This document shows, piece by piece, positions 11,201 to 23,338 of a DNA stretch of 64,000 nucleotides; the first letter of the stretch is position 1; every line of letters starts with the position of its first letter. Location of the stretch: the NCBI GenBank assembly GCA_030141605.1, contig JAQGDQ010000523.1, positions 56,803-120,802 on the forward strand. The letters run 5' to 3'. Source of the DNA: Tubiluchus corallicola. Taxonomy: Eukaryota > Priapulida > Priapulimorpha > Priapulimorphida > Tubiluchidae. Below the pieces are notes generated by a model. The model did no database searches, was not told where the DNA came from, and saw only the letters and a list, made by a program, of their open reading frames with translations. The position numbers and the translations under genes were made by a program.

Positions 11201-13790
11201 CATCGAAGGGCTTGAATAAATTCAGTCTCTAACGAAAATTTCACAAATAGCGTACACAAACTACAGATGAAAACTACACACACGCGACAGTCGGATGCTA
11301 ACGTGAAATGGAAGAGCTGAGAGGGTGGTAGCTGCACACAGTGAAAGCAAACAAATTGCACGGTATCTCACGGTCGGCAAGTAGCATCTCAAGCGGGCGC
11401 AAGTACTACATTTCGTTTTTGGTGTGTTTTCATCCGCCGAATAAATACACTATTTACTGTAACTGGTAATTTTTATGATTTATAATATTCTTTTAATGTT
11501 AGAATTAATATTTTTAATATATTTTTATGCATTTTGAGATTTTTTATTCAAAATGCATCAAATCTATACAATTACTGTACAATACGTACTACGCACGTGC
11601 TTGTACTACGCATGTACTACGCAAAATACTTCAGATGGAGTACCGCGAAACAAGTAAAATACTGCGATAAATATTTTGCATTAATATTTTTGAAAACCCG
11701 CGAAACAGCGTGTCCGTGATAAACAAACCACGAAGTAGCGAGGGAACACTGTATATTTAATCTAACAACACTTTTGCGTTGACCATAAGTATCTGCTAAG
11801 GAGCACAATTTTGCACAAGTTATATTTTCCATATTTGATTTTATAAAATTAAGTTATATAAAACATTACATTATTGACTTTTTATTTAGTTTTTTTCTGT
11901 TGTTTCTAGTTGCTTTCAGAATTTATGACATGGACAAAGATGGCTATATATCAAATGGGGAACTCTTCCAGGTAAAAACTTATTTGCGACTTTGGCTTTA
12001 AAAAATTCCGAGCCTAATTTGAGAATCCCACAAGGCTGCTTCTGATAGTTAAAAATAAATTTCTATTTCTCTTTTCTCATTCTTCAATTAACGGCATCTT
12101 AACTTATGATTGCTTTGCATGCAAGGGTTGCAGTCATACTAGCTTTTCAGTTAGCCCGTCATTACTATGCTAACATATTTGTTGCGCTACAACTTACAAG
12201 CTGACTCTGAGTGGTATATCTGACTGCAAACGTGATGTAAAATCTGTACACCATGAAGAGGCTGCCAGTTTGTTTTTTGCACATTATTATATTTACATTT
12301 TGACAATTGAACATTGTGTTGTAAAGACACAAAGAGTAAAAAATGTTTCAACTTGCTACTTAGTTTCTTTGTTTATATTGCAACTTAAAGGAAGACAGGA
12401 TGATTTTTCACGTCCTACCCCATTTTCAAGTCCGATAAAAAATACATTTTAACTCGACTAATATTGCAAAAGCGTTTCTTATAATTAAATAATAGATTAA
12501 AAACTTAATTAAAGGAGAGCGAGCCTAACTATTGATGACATCACAAACTAACATAATTTTCAACAGCAAAAATATTCCATGAGTGTGTTTGCGAAAGTGA
12601 GGACTACTGTAAGATATTCAGTGTGTTGTACTAAAACTAGACAAGTTTTAAGATAAAACTTCAGATTTTAAATTTACCGCTGTGCTTACACGTGAGCTGT
12701 CGAACGTGTGTAGTTCGTCAGAAACTAACACATCTGAACTGAGAGGTTCAGTATCTGTTTTTTGTGCAATGCTATTCCAAAATGCAAGTGCTAGTGCCTA
12801 TCTAACTAGTGAATGGTAAAATACATGTAACAGTGAAGAACTAGAGGCACGAATGTTAATTATGTTTATGTGGTAAATAATTCTTTCACGAAAGTCATTT
12901 TTGAAAAAACAGTATGTTTCCTTTCAATATTTAATGAGTAGATTGTTGTGACCTTCAGTTTTGCTTTAATTAAACTTGTACAGCAACATAGGGGCTTCAG
13001 TACTTCAATACATTAGACGATATTTTGACCAATTGCATGCCTGGGTTAGTGTTATACCTCACTAGCTATGCAGGACACACGCAACTGCATTTTCTTTGCT
13101 ACATTATGAGTTCAGAACTGATTCATTTTAGTGACATTTTTTGGTTTTGCACTAACGATTTCTTCTTACAGGTATTGAAAATGATGGTGGGTTCAAATTT
13201 GAAAGACACCCAGCTCCAGCAAATTGTTGACAAAACCATTATCTATGCTGATAAAGACAACGACGGAAAAATCTCATTCGAGGAATTCTGTACAGTAAGT
13301 TTTCTTGCGCATTAATATTAGAGGTGCATTCAAATTATACACAGTGTCAACAACGACGTTTGTTTACCAATTACTCTATGGATAGTTTTCACATTTATGT
13401 AGAAAAAATTTGCAGACTAGGTGGGCCTAAAAGTGTATGTATTATAAGTCAAATCTATGCTGGTACCCCATTGTTATTGAATGCCAGCATGATTGCGCCA
13501 AAGAATTTTATGTTGAAAAAATGATCATAATTGCTTTTTACCAGTGTGCACTTAATAGCATTACCATTACTCAAGTGTGGTTTTTTGTGCATATGTATCT
13601 TCAGTTTTCAGTGTTATAAATTACTAATTTGTTGCTGGTTTACAGTGCTTTTTCCATTTTTAATGCTTCTAAATTGATTTTATTCATCATTAGTTTGACC
13701 TAATAGTACTTTAAGTGCATTTAAAATGTTTTCTTTATTTAGGTGGTTGGCAATACAGATGTTCATAAAAAGATGGTGGTGGACGTCTAA
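2218..13790 (+). CDS. PPP3R: Calcineurin subunit B (Ca2+-binding regulatory subunit), complete
   Basis: Calcineurin B is the regulatory subunit of the Ca2+/calmodulin-dependent phosphatase calcineurin and binds the catalytic A subunit through four EF-hands. Seven exons (2218-2220, 7300-7339, 8634-8810, 9751-9810, 11910-11971, 13172-13294, 13743-13790) join with matching phases (0,1,1,1,0,0) and canonical GT-AG sites. They give exactly 170 residues, the length of the vertebrate protein. All four EF loops are intact: [48 protein letters not shown]. The C-terminus is HKKMVVDV. The N-terminus MGNENS fits an N-myristoylation signal. Similarity to human PPP3R1 is very high by eye. A second, alternative N-terminus is described at 7881-8301. 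Confidence 0.96.
2888..2954 (-). mobile_element. Solo end of the CAGTGTTCCCTC terminal-inverted-repeat element
   Basis: The sequence up to 2954 (GAGGGAACACTG, then TA) is the reverse complement of the left end of the full element at 11044-11751. It shares the inner motif of a Gly-rich-looking GGCCTGGAACGGAAC. Only about 65 bp match, so this is a fragment. Confidence 0.6.
3639..4600 (-). mobile_element. LINE reverse transcriptase fragment (CR1/Jockey-like)
   Basis: The minus-strand frame 4325-3639 shows RT signatures: [32 protein letters not shown], then the catalytic box as [21 protein letters not shown] and VKFLGITV. Upstream, 4326-4600 holds degraded frames with [16 protein letters not shown] and HQFGF, so the RT core extends rightward with stops and frameshifts. 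The catalytic box reads YDDD where relatives have YADD. No endonuclease is visible. A dead copy within calcineurin B intron 1. Confidence 0.8.
4678..4968 (-). mobile_element. LINE ORF2 C-terminal fragment
   Basis: A 96-codon minus-strand frame with the pattern of the post-RT region of CR1/L2/Jockey LINEs: [17 protein letters not shown], then hydrophobic KILNEL, then [18 protein letters not shown] (relatives end in VWNSLPxxVVxA). It lies upstream of the RT piece on the same strand, the wrong order for one element. It therefore probably derives from a different insertion. Confidence 0.6.
5340..6112 (+). mobile_element. Degenerate LINE 3' ORF fragment, plus strand
   Basis: Broken plus-strand frames carry FQRRTW / [19 protein letters not shown], later [29 protein letters not shown], then [15 protein letters not shown] and SIMRTIPPS. 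This series of motifs is typical of the region after the reverse transcriptase in a LINE lineage common in marine invertebrates. At least three frame changes and stops show it is dead. Lineage name not assigned. Confidence 0.6.
7300..7339 (+). CDS. PPP3R: Calcineurin B coding exon 2
   Basis: Acceptor TTCTTACAG, then [13 protein letters not shown] plus one base, donor GTAAGT. It supplies Gly2 and Ser6 of the myristoylation signal. Phase 1 out: its last T joins TT of exon 3 to make Phe. Confidence 0.93.
7881..8301 (+). CDS. Candidate alternative first exon of calcineurin B (140-aa N-terminal extension)
   Basis: An open frame starts at ATG 7881 (A at -3; in-frame stop upstream at 7824) and runs 140 codons to PRE plus one T at 8301, where GTACGT is a plausible donor. 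The phase-1 T joins exon 3 exactly as exon 2 does, giving [12 protein letters not shown] in place of [12 protein letters not shown]. The product would be about 296 aa with all EF-hands and no myristoylation site. The extension is hydrophilic and Ser/Arg-rich at first ([20 protein letters not shown]), acidic later. A weak acceptor at 7877 would also allow ATG (exon 1) to splice in frame. Joining exon 2 to that acceptor would give an immediate TAA, so the exon could not simply be added after exon 2. I recognise no homologue of the extension. Coding status is inferred. Confidence 0.5.
8334..8519 (+). repeat. Tandem duplication, 2 x 93 bp
   Basis: Two nearly identical 93-bp units (8334-8426 and 8427-8519), beginning ACATTTGCTTATGAAGC and ending GGGTACCACAA. 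They differ at only a few positions, so the duplication is recent. It lies just after the donor of the candidate alternative exon and before calcineurin B exon 3. Confidence 0.9.
8634..8810 (+). CDS. PPP3R: Calcineurin B coding exon 3 (EF-hands 1 and 2)
   Basis: Acceptor GATTTTAG, phase 1 in and out, 177 nt. Encodes [20 protein letters not shown] through [12 protein letters not shown]. Donor GTTTGT is a weak match but gives the conserved KEFIEG junction. Confidence 0.95.
8811..9750 (+). other. Calcineurin B intron 3
   Basis: About 0.94 kb of AT-rich sequence in which I see no gene or clear repeat. Confidence 0.7.
9751..9810 (+). CDS. PPP3R: Calcineurin B coding exon 4
   Basis: 60 nt, phase 1 in and out; acceptor GTTTGCAG, donor GGT|GTAAGT. 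Encodes [20 protein letters not shown], the linker between the two EF-hand pairs. Confidence 0.94.
10655..10706 (+). repeat. Direct repeat, 2 x 26 bp
   Basis: CGTCCAAATTTCTGACCA.TGGACTG-type unit twice in tandem with one mismatch. Confidence 0.8.
10749..10815 (+). repeat. tRNA-like SINE head (degenerate)
   Basis: Contains a B-box-like GGTTCAAACTC (10796-10806) preceded by TAATCCAAAGGTCAG, an arrangement like the variable/T arm of a tRNA, and a T-run shortly after (10821-10826). An A box is poor. More likely a SINE or tRNA pseudogene than a working tRNA. Confidence 0.35.
11044..11751. mobile_element. TA-flanked terminal-inverted-repeat element (non-autonomous, 708 bp)
   Basis: Left end TA|CAGTGTTCCCTCACTTATC and right end GCGAGGGAACACTG|TA are inverted repeats bounded by a TA duplication, the layout of Tc1/mariner/pogo-type elements. 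No transposase frame is visible inside. A solo end of the same family is at 2888-2954. Confidence 0.75.
11910..11971 (+). CDS. PPP3R: Calcineurin B coding exon 5 (EF-hand 3)
   Basis: 62 nt; acceptor TTTCTAG, donor CAG|GTAAAA. Encodes [21 protein letters not shown], the third Ca2+ loop. Confidence 0.95.
12385..12969 (+). mobile_element. TTAA-flanked inverted-repeat element, copy A
   Basis: 585 bp bounded by TTAA on each side. Left end TTAAAGGAAGACAGG; reverse-complemented right end TTAAAGCAAAAC. It belongs to a five-copy family in this window (also 34923, 47776, 55325, 55991). The TTAA target and short inverted repeats suggest a piggyBac-type non-autonomous element. Located in calcineurin B intron 5. 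Confidence 0.78.
13172..13294 (+). CDS. PPP3R: Calcineurin B coding exon 6 (EF-hand 4)
   Basis: 123 nt, phase 0; acceptor TTCTTACAG, donor ACA|GTAAGT. Encodes [20 protein letters not shown] and [15 protein letters not shown]. The LQQIVD-KTI segment is part of the A-subunit contact surface in the family. Confidence 0.96.
13743..13790 (+). CDS. PPP3R: Calcineurin B coding exon 7 (C-terminus)
   Basis: Acceptor TTTATTTAG, then [15 protein letters not shown] and TAA. One residue differs in spacing from the vertebrate [15 protein letters not shown] pattern, with total length unchanged. Confidence 0.95.
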   Translation: MVGNTDVHKKMVVDV

Positions 13791-14745
13791 AAACTTCTAC
13801 CGTATTGTCTGCTTCATACACCTTCACTTTTAGACAAAAAAGGCTTGTATTAATCAAATGTTATATAATTATTCTATTTTAGTTATTGTTACATGTGCTT
13901 AGCTAGTCAGTAACAGATGTGACTGCAAGTAGATATTTAGCTTTAGCAAAAATAGTTATTATTCATATTGTCACACTCTCTCTAATTTACCTCTTAGCAT
14001 TATATTGTTCTTTCAATTTTTGGATACATTTATAGGTTACACTGATATAATATAACTTGTCAGAGTCTATTCTGCTAGTAGGTCTCTAATAATTTAGTAA
14101 TGTTAGTGTGCCTATAGATTGTGAAGCCATTTTTGAGATAACATAGTCTAGTGAAGTTACAAGTAGCTTTACATCAGTTAAAAAAAATGTAGATTTGTAT
14201 GAATGTAGTTTAAGAACAGTTTCTATATTCTGTCATTATCAATGGAAAATTGGGATTAATCAAAAATAAGATCCAGAAAGCGGATATTTTTTGTGTGCAA
14301 TTATATTGAAATTACAATGAAATTGTTTCTAGTGATCAGTCCAGATGGGAGTGTAAGTTTTATGGATCTTTTCTTTTCTTTTTCATTAATTCATTTCTTT
14401 GATAATGGAATAAATACTTATAAACCCCAACAAGGTCAAGTACTAAAAAATGCAGACATTTTTAGATGGCTAGAAATCTTATAATTCGTGTTTTCTTCTT
14501 GGTGTTATGAAGTCGTCTGAAATTAGAATGTTATTTCTTATTTTCTCATGCTACTTTGTGAAAACTACCAACATTTATTATTAAGGAAGATTGCAAATAG
14601 TTAATGTTAGTCTTTCGCATTTTTTGTAGTTAACTATTACGAAGCAATTTGGGTAAAATAGTACTTTGTATAATACAGTATTACTGTTTTAGTGGCATAG
14701 GCTACTGCATGATTATTAAATAAAGCTTCATTTGTATTTTTATGA
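13791..14745 (+). other. Calcineurin B 3' UTR and polyadenylation signal
   Basis: AT-rich sequence after the stop codon. A canonical AATAAA lies at 14719-14724, with T-rich sequence just downstream, giving a 3' UTR of about 0.95 kb. No earlier AATAAA was noticed. Confidence 0.6.
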
Positions 14746-14823
14746 AATCAACTTGGCTGACTATGGCACTAATCGAAAACTAAAACTAACTGGCTATAAA
14801 TCCTTGTATTACCTACAAAAGTA

Positions 14824-15021
14824 GTATACGATCACAGTACATTTATTGGTATTTCTGTATACGATCACAGTACATTTATTGGTATTTCTGTATACGACAA
14901 CAGTACATTTATTGGTATTTCTGTATACGATAACAGTACATTTATTGGTATTTCTGTATACGATAACAGTACATTTATTGGTATTTCTGTATACGATAAC
15001 AGTACATTTATTGGTATTTCT
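14824..15021 (+). repeat. Minisatellite, 6 x 33 bp
   Basis: Six near-identical units starting GTATACGATCACAGTACA and ending GGTATTTCT. The period is a multiple of three and the unit lacks stops in several frames, so long ORFs appear on both strands; they are artefacts of the repeat. Confidence 0.95.
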
Positions 15022-16987
15022 ACCAAAAAAATATTGGGATTGCCACATCTTGAAATGTGATCTTTTTGTTCCCATGGAACATGTGATTTCATCTTATCTA
15101 GTCAATTTCTTTGAATTAATATCAAATTTTATGAAAGTAAATGTTGTTTAAAGGACAAGATTAGCAAATTTTTAAATTTCTTCTTAAAAGCTCCCTTTAA
15201 AATTTTATATCATCTGCATGTAATTTTATTGTACTCAGTTTTTTATGTTTTGAATAGTGCTTTGCGAAATTGAAAATTCACGCACTCCTGTGTTAACTAC
15301 TAAAAGCGCCTATTTCAACGGCGTTCGTCTGTTAAGCAATAGAAACAAGTTCTGTTAATGCACCTATATTCTGTTAGAACTTAAGCAAAGAAGGGGCAAT
15401 GTGTAAATCTTCGGCTTAGTGAATATAAATTACATTTCCGTGTAACTAAGCCTAACAAAAATTGTTTTTTTGTGTGTTGTAAATGAATAATGGGATTGTA
15501 ATGCTCTCTAATTGGTAACTTTTTGATCATTCATGCAAAGTGTATCAATTACTTAAAAATTCGCTAATCTTTTTCTTTAAAAGCAATGGTTTACTTAGAC
15601 AACGGTCAGTAGATGTCGCTAAAGTGAAGGTGGATGAATTATTATTAGTAGTAGTAGTAGTGGCATATTGATCAGGATCTTTTCCAAGATGAGTCAGTTG
15701 ATGAGTCGGTCCCTTTTTTGTGTGTTGGAGAAAATTGCTATTCAATGCAACAATAATGGCTGCTAAAAGCTTTGGAGAGTTAATAATATCTTTTCATCAG
15801 TTGATTCATCTTGGATGTCAGTTTTTTGTACATAATTGTTTTCCCCTGCATAAGTTTGAATTCTACTATATTATTTACCTATTTGTTATTATTAATTATG
15901 TTTTTCATATATGTTGTAAGTTGTTGTGCAGGAATTTATTGTACAGATTATCATATTTGCTGTTGTAATTTTCTTAAAAGTCATAAAGCGAGGTGCGTAA
16001 CTTTATTTGCATCAGGCAACTATTGTAATCACATTATCGCAATTTTTGCTGAAGACTTTGAAGCCTTTTTCGCTTTCTAAACACATTAAATGCAAAGCAT
16101 TGCCATTTTTGCATGCAAACTAAGTTAGCAAACAGTAAAAATGTGGTCCCAACCGGCTTATGAACTAAGTGTATTTAATGCCAATAAAGTTGCTTGAATG
16201 TTTTGCGTCTCACATAAAAAATGCAAGGAAAATGTTCGCATTCTCTTAAATCTGCTTCATTTTAAGCAAACAAATTTTGTGTGTTTTTCCAAGTCACAGT
16301 TTTTTATTTGTGTGATATTTCAAATTTGCTGTGTGTAAATAACAAAGAACAAAAAAATTGTAAGTGAAAAACTAATTACTCCAACAACAAATTTAGAAAA
16401 TTTATCAGTAATTATTCGGCAGTTATTGCAAAAACTCAAGCTGCAGTATGATGTAGACTTTGTAGTTGAGTAAGGAGTCATGTATTTCTTACCAAGTCAT
16501 CAAGTTCAAATTACATGACATTAGTTCTGTTGATATTAGCAAATTTGTATTAGTGGCTGTAATATACCAATGCTTTGCTTCTGTAAACTTGTACATAAGC
16601 ATGCGAGTCAATCTCTGGTGTTGATTTTTCTTAAAGATCTTTGTATTTAGTTTATTAACTTTGTCACTTCTAAAGTGCAAACACGGTTTCTGGTTATTAT
16701 GGTATTTGACAGAAAGATTTGAACTATTACATGGCTAAATTCACATGCAGTATGTGCTTTTTCCATTTGACAATGGTAAAAATTGTTATTTGAACCTTTT
16801 CCTATTTCCTCTCTTAAATAAATTTTTGACGTGTTTACAGTACAAATGATGAATTTTTTCGTTTATTTTCTCTTTGCCATAATTAGTAAGAAAGGTGAAA
16901 GAGCATTTGTTTATTTCCTTTTTGAATCGTCTACCCTCTACAGAATAGATTGCTGATATTGGGCAGAACTACAAGTTCGGACCACCT
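15022..16987. other. Intergenic, nothing recognised
   Basis: About 2 kb of AT-rich DNA. Short frames of up to 89 codons show no family features. A short TAG-trinucleotide run is at about 15645-15660. Confidence 0.7.
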
Positions 16988-17260
16988 GCATTAACTTTTG
17001 ACAGGACAGTTCTTATCAGGTTATCAGCTTTTTCAGCTTATCAAAAATATAAAATCATCAGATATCTCAATTCCTGGGCATTAACTTTTGACACGACAGT
17101 TCATGTCAGTTTATCAGCTTTTTCAGCTTATCAAAAATATAAAATCATATCTCATTTCCTGGGCATTAACTTTTGACACGACAGTTCATATCAGGTTGTC
17201 AGATTTTTCAGCCTATCAAAAATATAAAATCATCAGATAATATCTCAGTTCCTGGGCAAA
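16988..17260 (+). repeat. Tandem repeat, 3 units of 85-95 bp
   Basis: Three copies beginning GCATTAACTTTTGACA (16988, 17078, 17163), each ending in a TATCAAAAATATAAAATCAT / ATCTCA.TTCCTGG segment. Small indels make the period vary. Confidence 0.9.
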
Positions 17261-18021
17261 TACCCTATATGCTGCAGACGTCCTCGACAGTGCCCTTGCA
17301 GCACATGCCTTAACGGTGTTGGTACTTTCTTGCCCACTGTTTAACTTTTGGGCAGGCTTGCCACTATCTTCTTGATACCATACTGACTCCGTCAGTTTTT
17401 GACTTGCATGATTTCGTGCATTATTGTGCTTACGACTGTCATGCTACTTTATAATTGAGATTTTTCCATAGCAAAATTTACTGTTTTTTCGTACAGTTAT
17501 TTATCGTAAGCCTTGCAACTAGGGTCACCAAACTCACCGGGTTGGTAGCCTTGTGCGGGAACGAAGAACAATGTGGCGACCACTGATAGGGCAGTGGGTA
17601 TCGGTCACTCCTAGGACTTTTGGTTTTTTCTATTTTTTTCACAAGTATTTGGGTACTATGGGATAGATGTGTACCTAGGCTTTGAAAAAGGTGGCAAATT
17701 CTAAATGCCCGAGGGAGGGGCCAAAATGCAAAGTTTTGGGTCCCACCAATTGGTGACCTTTTACATGCTAAGGGCTAGGCACACTCTGGGCAAAGTTACC
17801 TGTGTATACATGTGACCTGAGTTGCCACGTCAAAGGTCGCATAGCGGGCAGGTCTTCATTTATTTTCGTTTATGATCCATCTGCTCCTATAGTTCACAGC
17901 GAGGCCATAATATTTTGTATGTTGGTAGGCAGGGTTGCACACTTGTATATCACAAAATATGGGACATGCGCGTATGAAAAAATTTTCCGCTAGGGGGCAA
18001 AAACCGAAAAATGCGGGTCGG
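17261..18021. other. Intergenic flank of hAT copy, unassigned
   Basis: No coding region recognised. The last 30 bases (17993-18018) contain a GGGGGCAAAAACCG motif that recurs beyond the transposase at about 19257 and 19400. Confidence 0.5.
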
Positions 18022-19219
<1,198 letters not shown>

Positions 19220-19234
19220 GTGTAGGTTACAATG

Positions 19235-19470
19235 AGAATAGTTAATCTCTGGTCCCGCTAGGGGCAAAACAGGGGTAGAGGAGACAAATGCCTTTCAGTG
19301 TTGACCGGACCTAGCTTGTAGCATATCAAATGAAAAGTCTCGATGAGACAAACCGAATGGTATAAGTTATGCCGAGACTGGTTGATCTCTGATCGCAGTA
19401 GTGGGGCAAAAACCGGAAAATGGGGTCGTGAACAGAAATGCATCGAGCGTCTAGGAATAGCACCATGTAG
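19235..19470. repeat. Two diverged tandem units flanking the hAT copy
   Basis: A segment GTTAATCTCTGGTCCCGCTA-GGGGCAAAAC recurs about 140 bp later as GTTGATCTCTGATCGCAGTA-GGGGCAAAAACC. A third related motif lies left of the transposase at 17993. The hAT copy therefore seems to interrupt an older repeat. Confidence 0.5.
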
Positions 19471-19524
19471 CAATTCTGTAACTATTGTTTGGAAAATCTT
19501 CAGTTTCTGACCACATGAGAACTA

Positions 19525-19915
19525 GCTTAATATTTTGTTTCAAACTTTACAAAGTTCATATAAAACCACAAATTAATGCAGTTTTGCACAAAATACAATA
19601 AATTATGATTCACAATAGTAACACAAGTTACAATTGACGATTTAGCAAACTACGCCTCTGATGTCTAATTTCAGAAGTAAAGTTTACATTACTGTTTAAA
19701 ATGCTCTTGCATATAAAATTTTATTCAGCCTGACATATAAACTGTATGCACATTTTCTGTGAATCACATTAAAATAGGCAAGGTTAAGTCTAGTAGAAAT
19801 ATATGTGGCGCTAGCATCATATGAAAACATTAAAAGCTTCCGTGATGATACGTTATACGTAACCTTGAGTTTTCTAAGATTATAATGATAAAAATGTCTC
19901 CAAGTGGACATAAAA
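19525..19915 (-). mobile_element. LINE 3' end fragment
   Basis: Minus-strand frame STWRHFYHYNLRKLKVTYNV, then FNVIHRKCAYSLYVRLN, followed by a 3' UTR ending near GAAACAAAATATT. It is closely similar to 37030-37380 and matches the C-terminus of the LINE at 20942-22515. Confidence 0.75.
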
Positions 19916-20888
<973 letters not shown>

Positions 20889-20941
20889 AATGTAACAGGG
20901 AAAACAAATTTGTAATATGTGGCGGAGCACTATCGCGTTCT

Positions 20942-22515
20942 TTTTAATCGGTTGATAATGGAATTTGGAGGAGCACTGCACCGGGCCCTGCAGAAGATAT
21001 GCATATTATACCCAAGTTTACTGTTAGAGAGGTGCAAGATGCAATCGGCTCACTAACTTTGCATAAATCTGCAGGTCCTGATGGTATACAGGCCGAACAT
21101 TTTAAGTATTCTTCCTCAATGTTACCGGTTCTTTTATCCTTGTTGTTTAGCTCCTGTTTGATTCACGGCTTTCTTCCTGAATCGCTAATGATGTCTGTAT
21201 TAATTCCTCTAGTAAAGGATAAAAATAAAGATATTACGGATGCAAATAACTATAGGCCAATTGCACTAGCTTCTATTGCCAGCAAAATATTCGAAATTTT
21301 ATTACTTAACAGATACAAACAGTATATTCCAACAACTCCTAATCAGTTTGGCTATGTAGAAAAACTTGGCACTGAAATTTGCATAAACACATTAAAGGAG
21401 ATCATTGACTACTACATTAGTCGTGATAGCTCTGTTCACATTGTTTTTATCGACGCATCAAAGGCATTTGATAGGGTTAATTTCTTCAAGCTTTTTCTTA
21501 AACTCACAAAGACTTCAATCCCGAATATTGTAATCCGCTTGCTCACATTTTATTACACGCAGCAAGGCATGTCTGTCAGGTGGGGACATAGTCAGTCTAC
21601 AACTTTTAATATTGGAAATGGAGTACGCCAAGGTGGCAAGATGTCACCATTTCTTTTTAATTTTTCTTTTAAAGATCTAAGTGTTAAGCTTTCATCCACC
21701 CAATTTGGTTGCAATGTGTCGAACATGGTTATGAACCACCTGATGTACGCTGACGATGTTTGTTTGTTAGCAACAACGATTACGGCCCTACAGCAACTAC
21801 TAGACGTGTATAAATTGTATGCTGAACAGTATGACATAAAAATCAATGTAGCTAAAACTAAACTTATGTCTGTTAATTCAAACATCATGAGAAATTTTAT
21901 GTTTGGTAACATCAAACTAGGTAATAATGTTTTACGTACCTGTGATAATGAAAAATATTTGGGACACATTATTTCAAATGATAACCGAGATGACCTTGAC
22001 ATTATTAATCAAAGATCCCTATACTACTGTCGTGCAAACCAACTTATTAGAAAATTCAGCTATTGTTCTGTTGATGTTAAAATATATCTATTTAATACTT
22101 ACTGTAATACATTCTATTGCATGTCTACTTGGAGACATTTTAATAATGGTAATATCTTAAAACTCAAAATTGCGCACAATGTGTCAAAAAGATTTTTTTC
22201 GGATATGCATATGACTACAGTGCTCGTGAGATGAGTGTTGAAATTCACGTGATGTATTTTGATGTATTGCGTAGAAAATCTGTCTTAAGTTTAATGAAAA
22301 GATTTGATACTAGTGATAATTTAATGTGCCAGAAAATTTTAGTAAGCGATGCCAAATTTACATCAATAAGACAGCAATGGTGGAGACTATTATTGTAATT
22401 TTCACGTTTATCTAAGTTTGTGTGTGATTTGTTTGTAGTGTTTTTTTGTTTTTATGATGTTGTATGTTGTATATATGTAAATTATAATATGAACTTATTT
22501 TTGAAATAAAGAATT
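20942..22515 (+). mobile_element. LINE (non-LTR retrotransposon) with reverse transcriptase, 5'-truncated
   Basis: The frame 20999-22234 (411 codons) has the RT core in order: HKSAGPDGIQAEHF, VLIPLVKD, NNYRPIALASIASKIFEIL, NQFGY, VFIDASKAFDRVN, GVRQGGKMSPFLFNF, the catalytic LMYADDVCLLA, then ALQQLLDVYKLYAEQYDIKI and KYLGHIIS. After 22200 a frameshift moves the C-terminus (MYFDVLRRKSVLSLM, then RQQWWRLLL, stop near 22398) into another frame. The 3' end is GAAATAAAGAATTAAATCAA. No endonuclease domain is visible. The RT catalytic residues are intact, but truncation and frameshift make this copy unlikely to be active. Confidence 0.88.
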
Positions 22516-22526
22516 AAATCAAAATC

Positions 22527-22563
22527 AATAAATCTCTCTCTCTCACTCACTCTCTTTCTCTCA
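22527..22563 (+). repeat. CT-rich microsatellite
   Basis: CTCTCTCTCTCACTCACTCT directly after the LINE tail, then TCTTTCTCTCAAGCAA. The same right flank occurs at the CT tract 23177-23253. Confidence 0.9.
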
Positions 22564-23176
22564 AGCAAATGTATACTGATTAAACCAGAAATTAAACCAC
22601 AACTATTAAAAGAACTGCAGCAATAGAACAGCAATAAGCGCCTTGTGCAGTTAGTAAAATCACTTTAAAGCGATCCTTTCACGCTTGAGCGCTCCCGCTA
22701 TGAACGTCCATTCTTCCTCCAATGACGTCAGTTGCGCACTGTCAATCTCTGTTACAGTCTAATAAGTTTTTGCGAAATAATAGATAACTAATTTCGTGAT
22801 ATTTTGGTATGAAGACTAGGTAAGCTGCCACAATTTTGAATTAATTTATGCAGTGTGCTTACAGTAATCCATGACACCCTTACAAAAACTAATAAAGTCC
22901 AGCAGTTACGCAATAATTTTCAAATGAATGGCAGGTACCACCGTGCCTGAAAACGACTAGTCAGCGCCAGTATCATTTAACTTTATGTTTTATAGACAGA
23001 CATTTTGCGAATTTCTTTGTTTAAGTGATATTAAGTGATTTCTTGTTTAATTCCTTTGTTATTTCCAGATTACCCTTCAGGTTATGTAAACATATAATAT
23101 AAAATAAAAGGTTTACTTATTTATTTTATTTATTTATACTTCCTCTCCCACTTCTTTTGCTTGTTTATTTACCCCC
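22564..23176. other. GPCR upstream region
   Basis: No gene recognised; presumably includes the promoter of the GPCR gene. Confidence 0.5.
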
Positions 23177-23253
23177 TTCTCTCTCTCTCCCTCTCTCTGT
23201 CTCTCGTCTCGTCTCTCTCTCTCACTCTCTCCCCTCTCTCTCTTTCTCTCAAG
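23177..23253 (+). repeat. CT-rich microsatellite
   Basis: Imperfect CT tract with CTGT and CGTC interruptions, about 85 bp before the GPCR start codon. Confidence 0.9.
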
Positions 23254-23338
23254 CAACTGTATAATTACTGAAGTTATGAAATGAATTATTTTCAGGTTAA
23301 AATGACAATAAACCAGGACTGACAAGACGTCGTGAAAA

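Larger units (their letters stand above)
9811..11909 (+). other. Calcineurin B intron 4 (2.1 kb)
   Basis: Contains a 26-bp direct repeat (10655-10706), a tRNA-like SINE head (about 10749-10815) and a complete TA-flanked inverted-repeat element (11044-11751), listed separately. The rest is unassigned. Confidence 0.7.

Noticed and set aside
14809-15151. Repeat-protein ORFs (TEIPINVLLSY, TVHLLVFLYT)
   Set aside because: Produced by the 33-bp minisatellite; no start context, splice sites or conserved flanks.
21592-22002. 136-codon minus-strand frame
   Set aside because: Shadow of the LINE reverse transcriptase frame.
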